From 9FT-COMBO-48-23 sp964400675 (lineage in GTDB: Bacteria > Chloroflexota > Dehalococcoidia > GIF9 > UBA5629): a DNA stretch of 64,000 nucleotides. This document shows positions 32,450 to 41,138 of the stretch, in pieces; the first letter of the stretch is position 1, and each line of letters starts with the position of its first letter. A program made the translations under genes and the position numbers. The notes under the pieces are model-generated. The model did not search any database and had not been told where the DNA came from. It was given only the letters and a program-made list of their open reading frames with translations. The stretch spans positions 62,001-126,000 of the forward strand of contig CAYNVO010000002.1 of assembly GCA_964400675.1 (NCBI GenBank). Direction: 5' to 3'.

Positions 32450-33565
32450 ATGGCTAAATTAAAGGTATGGAAGTTCTTCTCGGTTTGGATGGTGCTTGTG
32501 TTGGTAGTGGGGCTGGGGGCGGCGCTGGTGCCGGCAAGTCAGGTGACAGCAATTGGCGTCCCTGCCACTCTATATGTGAGCAAATGGACGGAATACGCGA
32601 CGAACCCAGTTTTCGACCCAGTCGCTAAAGCATATTACCCCACTGTGGTCAAGGTCTCTGACACTGACTATAGAATGTGGTATGGGTCAGATTCAGGGAT
32701 TGGCTACGCTACCTCCAGCGATGGTTTGACATGGGCCGAAGTACAAAATCCTGTCACTGGTCTGACCAACGCAAACCATCCTCTCGTTGAATATATCAAT
32801 GGCAAATACAGAATGTGGTATTGGGCAGGGAATAGTGTTTTGTACAGTATTAACGCTATCCGGTATGCGGACTCAACGGATGGAATAACGTGGGAAAACG
32901 ACCAAGCGATTAGTGGCAACATAATCACAGGCAGTGACGGAGACTGGAACAACGGGTCCTATGGCCCGATAGATGTTTTGCATAACCCAACTGCAACCAA
33001 TACGGGAACGAACCCATTTGATTATTCTTTTGCGATGTATTTCGATGGTACCACCGGGGGATTTGAGGAAATAGGATTAGGCTACTCACCAGATGGTATT
33101 AGCTGGAGTTTGTATGGCAAAGTATTAGCCAGAGGTAATGGGGGTCCATGGGGGAACACGGACGATTGGGACAGTTCTTACACAACATTTGGCACCATCA
33201 TAAAAGAAGCTGATGGAAGATGGCACATGTGGTATTCCGGTGGGCAAGAAGATAGCAATGATGGAATAGGCTATGCTTATTCTTCCGATGGCCTGAATTG
33301 GGTAAGAGATGCTAGCAATCCAATTATGCACCAAAATGACGGCGTATCTTGGAGAGCTAACCGTACCTACACCCCAGTGGTAATAAAGGATGGTGGCGTC
33401 TATAAGATGTGGTTCTCTGGTATGGCTACTGACAACTATGCTATGCTATCGGCTATGCCACCGCAGATGGCCCATTCCCATCAATTCAGTCCGCTATCAA
33501 TGCCGCCTCTCCCGGTGACACCATCAACGTGGCGGCGGGGACATATAACGAAAACATATCAATAA
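32450..33565 (+). CDS. surface protein, N-terminal part: signal peptide and beta-propeller (frameshifted from the rest)
   Basis: A signal peptide (about 1-35: hydrophobic VWMVLVLVVGLGAALVPAS) is followed by four repeats of the pattern (Y/W)xMW(Y/F)...GIGYAxSxDGxxW, as in five-bladed GH43/GH32-like propellers. The fifth repeat begins YKMWFSGMATDNYA and is then cut by a 5-bp duplication at 33436-33445; the residues after it are out of frame. Removing five bases continues it as IGYATADGPFPSIQSAINAASPGDT into the next frame, giving one 1588-residue protein ending at 37221. AAGGAGG precedes ATG 32450. Secreted, probably carbohydrate-binding or -cleaving. Confidence 0.85.
   Translation: MAKLKVWKFFSVWMVLVLVVGLGAALVPASQVTAIGVPATLYVSKWTEYATNPVFDPVAKAYYPTVVKVSDTDYRMWYGSDSGIGYATSSDGLTWAEVQNPVTGLTNANHPLVEYINGKYRMWYWAGNSVLYSINAIRYADSTDGITWENDQAISGNIITGSDGDWNNGSYGPIDVLHNPTATNTGTNPFDYSFAMYFDGTTGGFEEIGLGYSPDGISWSLYGKVLARGNGGPWGNTDDWDSSYTTFGTIIKEADGRWHMWYSGGQEDSNDGIGYAYSSDGLNWVRDASNPIMHQNDGVSWRANRTYTPVVIKDGGVYKMWFSGMATDNYAMLSAMPPQMAHSHQFSPLSMPPLPVTPSTWRRGHITKTYQ
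33436..33450 (+). repeat. 5-bp tandem repeat CTATG causing the frameshift
   Basis: CTATG-CTATG-CTATC. Deleting one CTATG restores DNYAIGYATADG and makes 32450-37221 an exact multiple of three (4767 bases). Confidence 0.85.
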
Positions 33566-36500
33566 ATAAATCACTTTCACTTATTGGTGCTGACAAAGCT
33601 ACAACTATTATCGATGGTGGCGGTTCAGGGAATGTCGTAACCATAACCGCAAGTGATGTAGATTTTTCCGGCTTTACCGTGCAGAATTCAGGTTCAGGAG
33701 GGACAGATGCAGGTATATTTCTTCACGGTGCTAACGATTGCACGGTCACAGCAAATGAGATAACCGGCAATACCCACGGTATTGGCATGTATCTGGGTTC
33801 AGGCAATGCCATAACTTCAAATGATATCAATAGTAATACTGGGTATGGTGTTGCATTGCCAGGTTCATCGGGTAATACTATCGAGTCGAATACCATTGCC
33901 AATATCGGACTTGATGCCATTGCGCTGGATAATGCTGGAGCTTTTGGCGGGTCGCCATCAATCGGCTCAAATGGCAACTACATCAAGACAAATACGATTT
34001 CCGACATCGGGCGTGATGGTATATTCCTTGGGGAAAATTGCGGGGGCAACTTTATTACTGATGGCAATAACTTTTCAGACATTACCGGAACTGCTATAAG
34101 TCTATGGCGGTCGGGTTCTCAAACGATTACAGATAATGCAATCAGCGGTGCAGCTACAGGTATAAGGTTGCTGGGTTCTTCAAACAATGTCATCACAGGG
34201 AATACCATTACCGGCTGTGATGAAGGCATTCAGGCTGCCGCAAGCTGGGCGGGAGGCCCATGGCATATATGCCTAAATAATACTATATCATTTAATGATA
34301 TCTCAGGCAATACCATGGGTATGAAAGCAACGGACAACCAGGGGACAACGGTTGATGCCACCAGCAACTGGTGGGGGCATGCCTCAGGGCCAACTCATGC
34401 CAGTAATCCCGGCGGCACGGGTAACAGCGTCTCTGACAGCGTAGATTATTCCCCTTGGTGGGGTGCCAACTATATTGGCGTAGCCCATCCCTGGGAATGG
34501 TACATGAACAACTCCAACAGCTCCACCATCCAAGAAGCTATTGACGCTGCCTCCGCTGGCGACACCATCAACGTGTTGGCGGGGACTTATACGGAGAACA
34601 TCAACCTCAACAAACGTCTAACGCTTAACGGTGCTGGTAGCGGCAGCGACCCGGCCTCGAACACGGTCATTACCGCGGCGGTTGCCAACGTCCCAGTGGT
34701 CAGTATCAATGCCAGCGGTGCCTCAGCCAGCGACCGGCTCACGCTTAGCAATATCCGTGTCACAGGCGGCAATGGTACCACCGCTTATGAAAATTCAGGC
34801 ATCAAGTTTGTAAGTGGCGGCAGTTACACCACATTCAGTAACGTGGCATCGGTTGGCAACCAGGGCTCCGGCCTGCTTGCTCGTGCCGGCACGCTGCAGG
34901 ATGTGCAAATCCTCAACTGTAAGTTTAGCGATAATGGGGCGCAGGGATTTCTAGCCAGCGGAAGTACCCTGAGCATAGAAGACCTGACGATCACCAACAC
35001 GGACATGAACGATAACCGTGAAGGCTTGTATATCGACGCTGGCCTGGACGGACTTACGCTCACCGGCGGCAACTACAACTATAACCACGAAACCTCTCCC
35101 ACAGATGGCATAGGGATCTATATTACAACACGCGTTACCCCCCCCTCAGGCACCCAGCCCATGGTGCTGAGCGGCTTCACTGCCAGTAATAACGTGCGCG
35201 GCGTAATCTTTACCGGCGGTGTATGTGGCCCGTTATCGATTACTGATGCGACCCTGGACAACAATACACAGGAAGGTATCTCCTTAAGTCCAAACGCCTA
35301 TGTCCCGGGCCCCGTCACCTTACGTAACATCATCGTCACCAACAATGCCCTGGCCCGCTCGGGCCTGTGGGTGGTTTCGTTCCGGGGCTATACCTTCTCG
35401 AATTTGACAATAGATGGGTGCATATTCAACGGGAGCACTGGTACTACCGGGTCGGCTACCCAAGGTAAAGGTTATGGCATATTGCTTGATGTCCTCTCGG
35501 GCGCTACGTTGTCCAACGTCACCGTCACCGGGTGCACTACGAGTGGCAATAACGTTGGCGTCTATCTGAGAGAGCGCGATGCCCTGGCAACTCTCACCGG
35601 CGTGTCTGTCGTCGGCAGTTTAATCGAAAACAATGGCACCGGCATAATCATTTCCGATGGTACCACCGATGGCAACAGCGCGCATTTTAATAATATTGCC
35701 GGCAATACCGTCATTGGCATTCAAAATAACGACCCGGACGATGTCTTTGACGCCACCAACAACTGGTGGGGGGCTAATGATGGGCCGGGTCCTGTTGGAC
35801 CTGGTTCCGGTGATGCGGTTTCGGCTAATGTCGGTTATGACCCGTGGCTCAGCCAGGAAAGTGGCACGGCATCGGCCACTGGAGCTGGGACGGTAACATT
35901 TGCTGTCGATGCCGGTTGGATAACCGGTCTGACCGCGCTGGCTGAAGGGACACTGCCTACGGCTGGCAAGCCAGCGGGAGTTTTCTTCCCATATGGTCTG
36001 TTCTCGTTTAACATCATCGGAATTGCCCCTGGCTCGACTGTAACTGTAACCATTACTTATCCTTTTGCAATGCCTGTGGGCACTCAATACTGGAAGTGCC
36101 AGGGAGGTGTCTGGGTAGATTGCACATCACTTTTGGGTGATGACGATGGCGACAATGTCCTAACTCTCACCTTAACTGATGGCGGACTTGGCGATGCTGA
36201 TGGATTTGCCGACGGTACCATCGTGGACCCGGGTGGGTCGGGCGTAGGATCTGGTGGTGCAGGCGGTTTTGGTGGTGTAGGCGGCGGAGGTGGCGGAGGT
36301 GGCGGAGGTGCCCCATCTGGTACTGTAGCTTCCGTCTACACAGCAACGCTGACTGCAAACATGCAGGGTAACATAGCTACAGTCAAAATGACTAGCGATG
36401 GGGTTCTCGGTGAAACCCTCATAGCAAGGGACACCGCAGGCGAATATAGGCTTGAAATAGATAAGGACGCCAGGGTAATGCTGGCTGGTAACAAAGTGCC

Positions 36501-37221
36501 GCTGCTACTGAGATTCCGCGAGGCATCTACCACACCACCAGTTCCCGAAAACGCTGTAATAGTCGGCACAGTCTACGAACTCAACGCCTATTCCTCTACA
36601 TCCTCGACAACGCCATCACCTGTAACCATCTCGCCACCAGCCAGACTTATTTTGACCTACGACCCCGATAAACTGCCCAAGAACGCCTCGGAGGTGTTCA
36701 TCGCCAACTATGATACCGAAAAGGGCTGGCTGGCGCTGGCACCGGCGTCGGGCGTCGTCGCCGAAATCGGCAAAGCTCAATGTCAGGTAAGTCACTTCTC
36801 AGTTTTCGCCGTCTTAGCCAAGACTACAGAGCCAGCACCGGCTAAATTTAATGTGGGCAAATTGACCGTCAGCCCATCCCAGGCTAAGCTCAACCAGGAA
36901 GTTAACATTAGCGTTAACGTGGCTAATAACGGCGGTACAAGTGGAAGTTACAGCCTGGAGCTGAAAGTCAACGGTATATCAGAGTCAACCAAACAGGTAA
37001 CCGTTGCTGCCGGTACAAGTCAAACAGTGAACTTCACCATAACCGAGGCTCAATCTGGAACTTATACCGTAGACATCGCTGGGCAGAGAGGCAGCTTTGT
37101 TGTTCTGGGCGATGGTGCACCTTTGAACAGTGGTTTGATTGCTGTTCTGATTGTAGGTGCCCTGATTCTGGCTACCGTGGGGGTGCTACTGGTGACCTTC
37201 CGCCGCCGTCGCGCTCACTAA
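33529..37221 (+). CDS. surface protein, main part: parallel beta-helix, CARDB-like domain and C-terminal TM anchor
   Basis: The open frame continues upstream of this ATG to the frameshift, so this start is probably artificial. Contents in order: two right-handed beta-helix modules, each opened by SIQSAINAASPGDTINVAAGTY-like sequence (33.5 and 34.5 kb) and each closed by an NWWG...GP motif; a Gly-rich linker (about 910-930); a beta-sandwich domain (VYTATLTANMQGNIATVKM...); a CARDB-like domain (LTVSPSQAKLNQEVNISVNVANNG); and a C-terminal TM helix with RRRRAH. NosD/PGF-type helix repeats are typical of extracellular polysaccharide-binding or lyase proteins. Exported only if joined to the upstream signal peptide. 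Confidence 0.85.
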   Translation: MAAGTYNENISINKSLSLIGADKATTIIDGGGSGNVVTITASDVDFSGFTVQNSGSGGTDAGIFLHGANDCTVTANEITGNTHGIGMYLGSGNAITSNDINSNTGYGVALPGSSGNTIESNTIANIGLDAIALDNAGAFGGSPSIGSNGNYIKTNTISDIGRDGIFLGENCGGNFITDGNNFSDITGTAISLWRSGSQTITDNAISGAATGIRLLGSSNNVITGNTITGCDEGIQAAASWAGGPWHICLNNTISFNDISGNTMGMKATDNQGTTVDATSNWWGHASGPTHASNPGGTGNSVSDSVDYSPWWGANYIGVAHPWEWYMNNSNSSTIQEAIDAASAGDTINVLAGTYTENINLNKRLTLNGAGSGSDPASNTVITAAVANVPVVSINASGASASDRLTLSNIRVTGGNGTTAYENSGIKFVSGGSYTTFSNVASVGNQGSGLLARAGTLQDVQILNCKFSDNGAQGFLASGSTLSIEDLTITNTDMNDNREGLYIDAGLDGLTLTGGNYNYNHETSPTDGIGIYITTRVTPPSGTQPMVLSGFTASNNVRGVIFTGGVCGPLSITDATLDNNTQEGISLSPNAYVPGPVTLRNIIVTNNALARSGLWVVSFRGYTFSNLTIDGCIFNGSTGTTGSATQGKGYGILLDVLSGATLSNVTVTGCTTSGNNVGVYLRERDALATLTGVSVVGSLIENNGTGIIISDGTTDGNSAHFNNIAGNTVIGIQNNDPDDVFDATNNWWGANDGPGPVGPGSGDAVSANVGYDPWLSQESGTASATGAGTVTFAVDAGWITGLTALAEGTLPTAGKPAGVFFPYGLFSFNIIGIAPGSTVTVTITYPFAMPVGTQYWKCQGGVWVDCTSLLGDDDGDNVLTLTLTDGGLGDADGFADGTIVDPGGSGVGSGGAGGFGGVGGGGGGGGGGAPSGTVASVYTATLTANMQGNIATVKMTSDGVLGETLIARDTAGEYRLEIDKDARVMLAGNKVPLLLRFREASTTPPVPENAVIVGTVYELNAYSSTSSTTPSPVTISPPARLILTYDPDKLPKNASEVFIANYDTEKGWLALAPASGVVAEIGKAQCQVSHFSVFAVLAKTTEPAPAKFNVGKLTVSPSQAKLNQEVNISVNVANNGGTSGSYSLELKVNGISESTKQVTVAAGTSQTVNFTITEAQSGTYTVDIAGQRGSFVVLGDGAPLNSGLIAVLIVGALILATVGVLLVTFRRRRAH

Positions 37222-37245
37222 GCAGCCAGTATAAAAGAACAGAGT

Positions 37246-37283
37246 AAAGTGGGCGACTCTTTAAGAGTCGCCCACTTTATTTT
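37246..37283 (+). terminator. intrinsic terminator after the surface-protein gene
   Basis: Perfect 15-bp stem AAAGTGGGCGACTCT / AGAGTCGCCCACTTT with a three-base loop, followed by ATTTT. Symmetric enough to work in both directions. Confidence 0.92.
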
Positions 37284-37355
37284 GCCAGCTTGTGGACGTG
37301 GGGGCTTCAGTATAGCCGAAGCCGAAACTCTGAGGTAACCCTTTGGAACGTATGG

Positions 37356-37361
37356 TATAAT
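37356..37361 (+). promoter_or_regulatory. extended -10 promoter of rsfS
   Basis: TGG-TATAAT (TGn extended -10) about 25 bases before the gene; no clear -35. Confidence 0.5.
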
Positions 37362-37386
37362 ACATGTAGTTTCTGGTAACACTGGT

Positions 37387-37746
37387 TTGGAGGAACGAGT
37401 TCTGCAATCGATAGAAGTAGCCCGGCAGGCAGTGGAAGCTGCTTCGGAAAAACAGGCTGATAATATTGTCATGCTGGATACCAGGCAGGTCTGCTCCTTC
37501 GCCGACTATTTTGTTATTTGTAGTGGGGAAAGCACCCGCCAGCTTGAAGCTATCTGGCAGGAGATTCGTGAGAAGCTGAAACGTGAAGGCGTCGTCACTT
37601 CACATGTTGAGGGGGCTGCTGATTCGGGGTGGATTCTTCTCGACACAGGAGCGGTCATAGTCCACATTTTCTCCCCATCACAGCGAGACTATTATAAGTT
37701 AGACGATTTGTGGCACAATGCCACGCCGGTGATAAGGATACAGTAA
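37387..37746 (+). CDS. rsfS: ribosome silencing factor RsfS (Iojap/YbeB)
   Basis: About 119 residues, the normal length. ADNIVMLDTRQVCSFADYFVICSGESTRQLEAI and the late GWILLDTGAVIVHIFSPSQRDYYKLDDLW are diagnostic. RsfS binds L14 on the 50S subunit and blocks subunit joining during starvation. Start is unclear: TTG 37387 has no ribosome site, whereas GGAGG at 37389-37393 would suit a rare CTG a few codons later (37402). The gene is alone here; its usual neighbours (nadD, obg) are absent. Confidence 0.92.
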   Translation: MEERVLQSIEVARQAVEAASEKQADNIVMLDTRQVCSFADYFVICSGESTRQLEAIWQEIREKLKREGVVTSHVEGAADSGWILLDTGAVIVHIFSPSQRDYYKLDDLWHNATPVIRIQ

Positions 37747-37824
37747 TACCTTATATCAAATCGCAAACCCCAGGTGCTAAATTCCAAACAATGCTAAAAC
37801 CCGAATGAATGAGGAGCGCCGGCT

Positions 37825-37906
37825 TGTCATTCTGAGGGAGTGATGCGACCGAAGAATCTCTACGGAGAAGAGCTGTTTAGATTCTTCGCTTTGCTCAGAA
37901 TGACAG
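37825..37906. repeat. REP-like inverted pair between rsfS and ndk
   Basis: Forward copy (GTCATTCTGAGGGAG...GAAGAATCT) and inverted copy (AGATTCTTCGCTTTGCTCAG...), between two convergent genes; could act as a bidirectional terminator. Confidence 0.88.
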
Positions 37907-37932
37907 GTAGTGGAGCCAGTTGGTGCCCCACA

Positions 37933-38349
37933 CTAACCCACGATTTCGTCTGGAGCGAAGAAGAGGCTGATTTCCTTTTTGGCGCTTTCTGCTGAGTCAG
38001 AGCCGTGGACCAGGTTTTGCTGAATGTCCAGTCCGAAGTCGCCTCGTATGCTGCCGGGGGAGGCTTTGACGGGGTCGGTTGTGCCCATCGTCTGCCGCAC
38101 GGCTTCTATGGCTTTTTCTCCTTCGAAGACAATGGCGATAATGGGGCTTGAGGTGATAAATTCCACCAGGTCATTGAAGAAGGCTTTGTCTTTATGGATG
38201 GAGTAGTGTCGTTGGGCTAAGGCTTTGTCCATTTGCAGCATCTTCATAGCCACAATCTTGAGCTCCCGTCTCTCGAGTCGGGATATGATGGTTCCTGCCA
38301 GCCCTCTTTGCATAGCGTCGGGTTTTATTAGCACTAAACTTCGTTCCAT
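37933..38349 (-). CDS. ndk: nucleoside diphosphate kinase
   Basis: 138 residues. MERSLVLIKPDAMQRGL at the start and the phosphohistidine H115 in NLVHGSDS define NDK, which balances NTP pools. Last gene of the thiL-tsaE-tsaB-ndk run on the minus strand, starting 19 bases after tsaB. AAGGAG lies upstream of ATG 38349. Confidence 0.96.
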   Translation of the reverse strand: MERSLVLIKPDAMQRGLAGTIISRLERRELKIVAMKMLQMDKALAQRHYSIHKDKAFFNDLVEFITSSPIIAIVFEGEKAIEAVRQTMGTTDPVKASPGSIRGDFGLDIQQNLVHGSDSAESAKKEISLFFAPDEIVG

Positions 38350-38367
38350 TTTAGGCTCCTTATTAAA

Positions 38368-39045
38368 TTATTTTACTTTTCGTTGCGTAATCGGCGGTTG
38401 CCGCAGGTACAGTGGTTGCAGGCTGGCTGGGTTGTCGTGTTGCCCCCTGTTTAAACGCTTCCAGCCTAACGCTGCCATATAGCTGCCGTGACGTAACCTG
38501 GCTGCAGGGTCAGGTATTACGGCGTGCCTGCCCAGCCTTTGTTGCAGTTGCTCGATGACTGGCGGTGGGATCTCACCGCAGAATAGCGTTCTTCGCTTGA
38601 TTTGTTGACATAAGGTATCGACAGTGGTGATATGTTCTGGAGTTATGCAGCGCCAGTCCTTATTTTGCCGGTAAATGGCTGCGGCAATCTCGCCACGGCC
38701 GGCGTTGTGAATCGGGCATAGATGAAGTTTGGTAAAGGCAAAGGGATAAGCTTCGACTTCTAAAGTGCTTATCCCGACCAGTGGGATGCTTAAGGCAAAG
38801 GCTAACCCTTTGGCGGTGCTTATGCCGACTCTAAGCCCGTTGAAGCTTCCCGGTCCTTTGGCTACGAAGACGGCGGTAAGAGATTGAGGGCTGGTTTTGG
38901 TCTGATTGAGCATACGAATTATGTTCGGCACAAGTTCTACGGTATGACTCTGTGCCGAGTGCCAGGTCAGTTCGGCTATTGTTTCACCCTGGCGGGATAA
39001 GCAGATGCTGCAGAAATCAGTTGAAGTGTCTATGGCTAGTTCCAT
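38368..39045 (-). CDS. tsaB: tRNA threonylcarbamoyladenosine biosynthesis protein TsaB
   Basis: 225 residues, ASKHA fold: MELAIDTSTDFCSICL, the AVFVAKGPGSFNGLRVGISTAKGLA signature and PLVGISTLE are typical. TsaB supports TsaD in forming t6A on ANN-decoding tRNAs. It overlaps tsaE by 10 bases. The C-terminal third carries a Gln/Arg-rich variable tail. Confidence 0.93.
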   Translation of the reverse strand: MELAIDTSTDFCSICLSRQGETIAELTWHSAQSHTVELVPNIIRMLNQTKTSPQSLTAVFVAKGPGSFNGLRVGISTAKGLAFALSIPLVGISTLEVEAYPFAFTKLHLCPIHNAGRGEIAAAIYRQNKDWRCITPEHITTVDTLCQQIKRRTLFCGEIPPPVIEQLQQRLGRHAVIPDPAARLRHGSYMAALGWKRLNRGQHDNPASLQPLYLRQPPITQRKVK

Positions 39046-39527
39046 TTTTTCAGGTCCAGGTTAAGCGTTTTTAATAATTTGATATAGCGCTTGCCTTTGG
39101 GCTCGAAGACTATGGAGCGCTCGGTATCGGATATGTAGCTGAGATTAATCAGAAGATGCTCCGCAGGCATCACTGCCATGCCGTTCTCAGCCCATTCGAC
39201 TACACAAACGCCTTCACTATAGAGATATTCGTCAAGTCCCAAATCTGCGATCTCCTCGATGCGGTCAAGTCGGTAGAAGTCTATATGGTATAGGGTTAGT
39301 CTGCCGTGATATTCCCTCATTATGACGAATGAGGGGCTGAAGGCATATTCTTTGACGCCCAGTCCCCAGGCGATGCCCTGTGTCAGGCAAGTCTTGCCGC
39401 TTCCAAGGTTGCCGCTGAGGAGGAATATATCACCCGCTTCAGCCAGTTCGCCGAGGCGTATCCCCAGGTGCTGAGTCTGCTCCTGGCTGTGGGATATGAA
39501 TTTTAGGCCTGTCATTTCGGCGTTCAT
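39036..39527 (-). CDS. tsaE: tRNA threonylcarbamoyladenosine biosynthesis ATPase TsaE
   Basis: 163 residues. P-loop SGNLGSGKT after the HSQEQTQHLG lead-in, then GLGVKEYAFSPSFVIMREYHGRLTLYHIDFYRL, characteristic of TsaE. It drives the TsaBDE complex. ATG overlaps the thiL stop (4-base overlap). Confidence 0.95.
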   Translation of the reverse strand: MNAEMTGLKFISHSQEQTQHLGIRLGELAEAGDIFLLSGNLGSGKTCLTQGIAWGLGVKEYAFSPSFVIMREYHGRLTLYHIDFYRLDRIEEIADLGLDEYLYSEGVCVVEWAENGMAVMPAEHLLINLSYISDTERSIVFEPKGKRYIKLLKTLNLDLKKWN

Positions 39528-40534
39528 TTTTGAGATTTAAAATGCTCCCATCCGGCTTTTTCCCAGGGGATAATTTTACCGCCGGAATCAATCAGGGTCA
39601 CCTGTCCAGGTTTTCCTTGAGTTATTTCCCCAATCACGGTTATAGGGCAAGGCATGAGTTTCTTTAACCTGCTAATGGTCTGACTGCCGGCAGTGAACAG
39701 CAGCTCATAGTCTTCGCCGCCGCTTAAAGCTAGCTGTAAGCAGTCTGATTTGAAGTTTTTCTTAAGTGCTGGATGGATTGGCAGCTCGTTTTGACTTATC
39801 CGGGCGCTGACCTGGCTTGCCTGGCATATATGGGCCAGGTCGGCGAGTAGCCCGTCGCTTATGTCTATGGCAGCTTTAACTCCGCGATGCAGCAGAATTT
39901 GTCCCTCATCTATTCTGGGCATCGGCATTAAATGTGCCTCGCGTAAAAGTTGAGTGGTTTCAACGTCGAATTTGAGATGTTGCTTTAGCATCCTGAGCCC
40001 GGCAGATGACAAACCCGGGTATCCGGTAACAGCTATCTGGTCGCCGGGTACCGCCGCCGAGCGTGTGAGCGCTGAAGTAGATTCCAGAGCACCTAGAACG
40101 GTGACGGAAATCATTGTTTTACTGGCGGAAGCGACGTTGCCACCGACTATGGCGACTCCGAACTGGTTGGCTATTTGAGCCATGCCCTTGTATAGACTCT
40201 CTATACAGCCTGCTTCTAGTTCGGCGGGCAGAGCCAGGGAAATAAGGGCATATCCAGGAATGCCGCCCATGGCTGCAATATCGCTCAGATTCACGGCAAT
40301 GGCTTTCCAGCCCAGTTCCTCCCAGGTGGTTATGTTCAAGTCAAAGTGCGTATCTTGAACCAGGCTATCTGTAGTGGCTAGCTGGATGGCTTTTTCACTT
40401 TTCCAGGCAGCGGCATCGTCACCCATGCCGATGAGCAACCGTTGCCAGGAGTCATCCTGCGGATTATTGGTTTTATTAACGATTTTGGCCAGAAGCTCGA
40501 TTAAGCCAAATTCGCCCAACTCAAAGACCTTCAT
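39524..40534 (-). CDS. thiL: thiamine-monophosphate kinase
   Basis: 336 residues. ELGEFGLIELL at the start, the metal/ATP motif GMGDDAAAW, DSLVQDTHFDL and GGNVASA are ThiL signatures; it makes thiamine diphosphate, the cofactor of IorA. ATG 40534 (MKVFELGEFG) is chosen over a longer frame to 40558, which would run across the -10 box. First gene of a tightly overlapping thiL-tsaE-tsaB-ndk operon. The transcript is predicted to be leaderless. Confidence 0.93.
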   Translation of the reverse strand: MKVFELGEFGLIELLAKIVNKTNNPQDDSWQRLLIGMGDDAAAWKSEKAIQLATTDSLVQDTHFDLNITTWEELGWKAIAVNLSDIAAMGGIPGYALISLALPAELEAGCIESLYKGMAQIANQFGVAIVGGNVASASKTMISVTVLGALESTSALTRSAAVPGDQIAVTGYPGLSSAGLRMLKQHLKFDVETTQLLREAHLMPMPRIDEGQILLHRGVKAAIDISDGLLADLAHICQASQVSARISQNELPIHPALKKNFKSDCLQLALSGGEDYELLFTAGSQTISRLKKLMPCPITVIGEITQGKPGQVTLIDSGGKIIPWEKAGWEHFKSQK

Positions 40535-40541
40535 TGCTGCG

Positions 40542-40547
40542 ATTATA
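40542..40547 (-). promoter_or_regulatory. extended -10 promoter of thiL, leaderless type
   Basis: TGT-TATAAT on the minus strand ends seven bases before ATG 40534, which places the start of transcription at or next to the A of the start codon. No ribosome site is possible. Confidence 0.65.
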
Positions 40548-40595
40548 ACATACCGCATATATTTGCCTAAACTTTAATTGTTTTTATTAAAAAGC

Positions 40596-40625
40596 CTTGT
40601 ATGTGTCAGATACAAGTTATATAAT
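40596..40625 (+). promoter_or_regulatory. promoter with embedded inverted-repeat operator for the zinc-ribbon genes
   Basis: TTGTAT (40597-40602), 17-base spacer, TATAAT (40620-40625). A perfect inverted repeat CTTGTAT-N7-ATACAAG (40596-40616) covers the -35 box and most of the spacer, the normal position for a repressor or MerR-like site. Confidence 0.65.
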
Positions 40626-40654
40626 GCGATTAAACAGGTAAGGAGGGCAGTGAT

Positions 40655-41113
40655 ATGGAGCAGATGGTCAGATGTCCTAACTGTGGTACGGGAAATCCTG
40701 CAGACCAACAGTTCTGTGGGAAGTGCGGAGCAAAGCTCATTGCTGCGGTTCAGCAGCAAAAAATTCAGTGTCCGAAATGCGGTTTTCAGAATATAGCCGG
40801 GCAGCAATTTTGCGGCAGTTGTGGTGCTACGCTGGTTGCTGCGTCTCAACAAGCGCCGGTTGCCCCGGCTCAGCAGGTATCAGCCGCCCCGGCTCAGCAG
40901 ATGCCAGCTACACCAGCTAAGCAGGTGCCAGCTAAAGTTGTGAGACCTGTTGTTCCTAGCCAGCAGGTAGAAGTTAAGCCTACCTGGGGGTTGGCGTGGG
41001 GCCTATGGTGGCGCATGTTATTATTGGGGTTGTTAATTGGCGGTATAATTTACCTGATTATTGTTATGGTGATGGTTTTTGCTTTTAACGCCCAGCTTCC
41101 TTTTACCTTGTGA
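40655..41113 (+). CDS. double zinc-ribbon, single-TM membrane protein
   Basis: 152 residues. Two zinc ribbons (CPNCGTGNPADQQFCGKCG and CPKCGFQNIAGQQFCGSCG), an Ala/Gln/Pro-rich linker (about 65-105), then a TM helix (about 122-145). The ribbons should be cytoplasmic. GGAGGGCAG precedes ATG 40655. Function unknown; similar modular ribbon-TM proteins are common in Chloroflexota and Bacillota. Probably co-transcribed with the next gene. Confidence 0.82.
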   Translation: MEQMVRCPNCGTGNPADQQFCGKCGAKLIAAVQQQKIQCPKCGFQNIAGQQFCGSCGATLVAASQQAPVAPAQQVSAAPAQQMPATPAKQVPAKVVRPVVPSQQVEVKPTWGLAWGLWWRMLLLGLLIGGIIYLIIVMVMVFAFNAQLPFTL

Positions 41114-41138
41114 GGCAACAAAGAGGTATTGATAGAAC

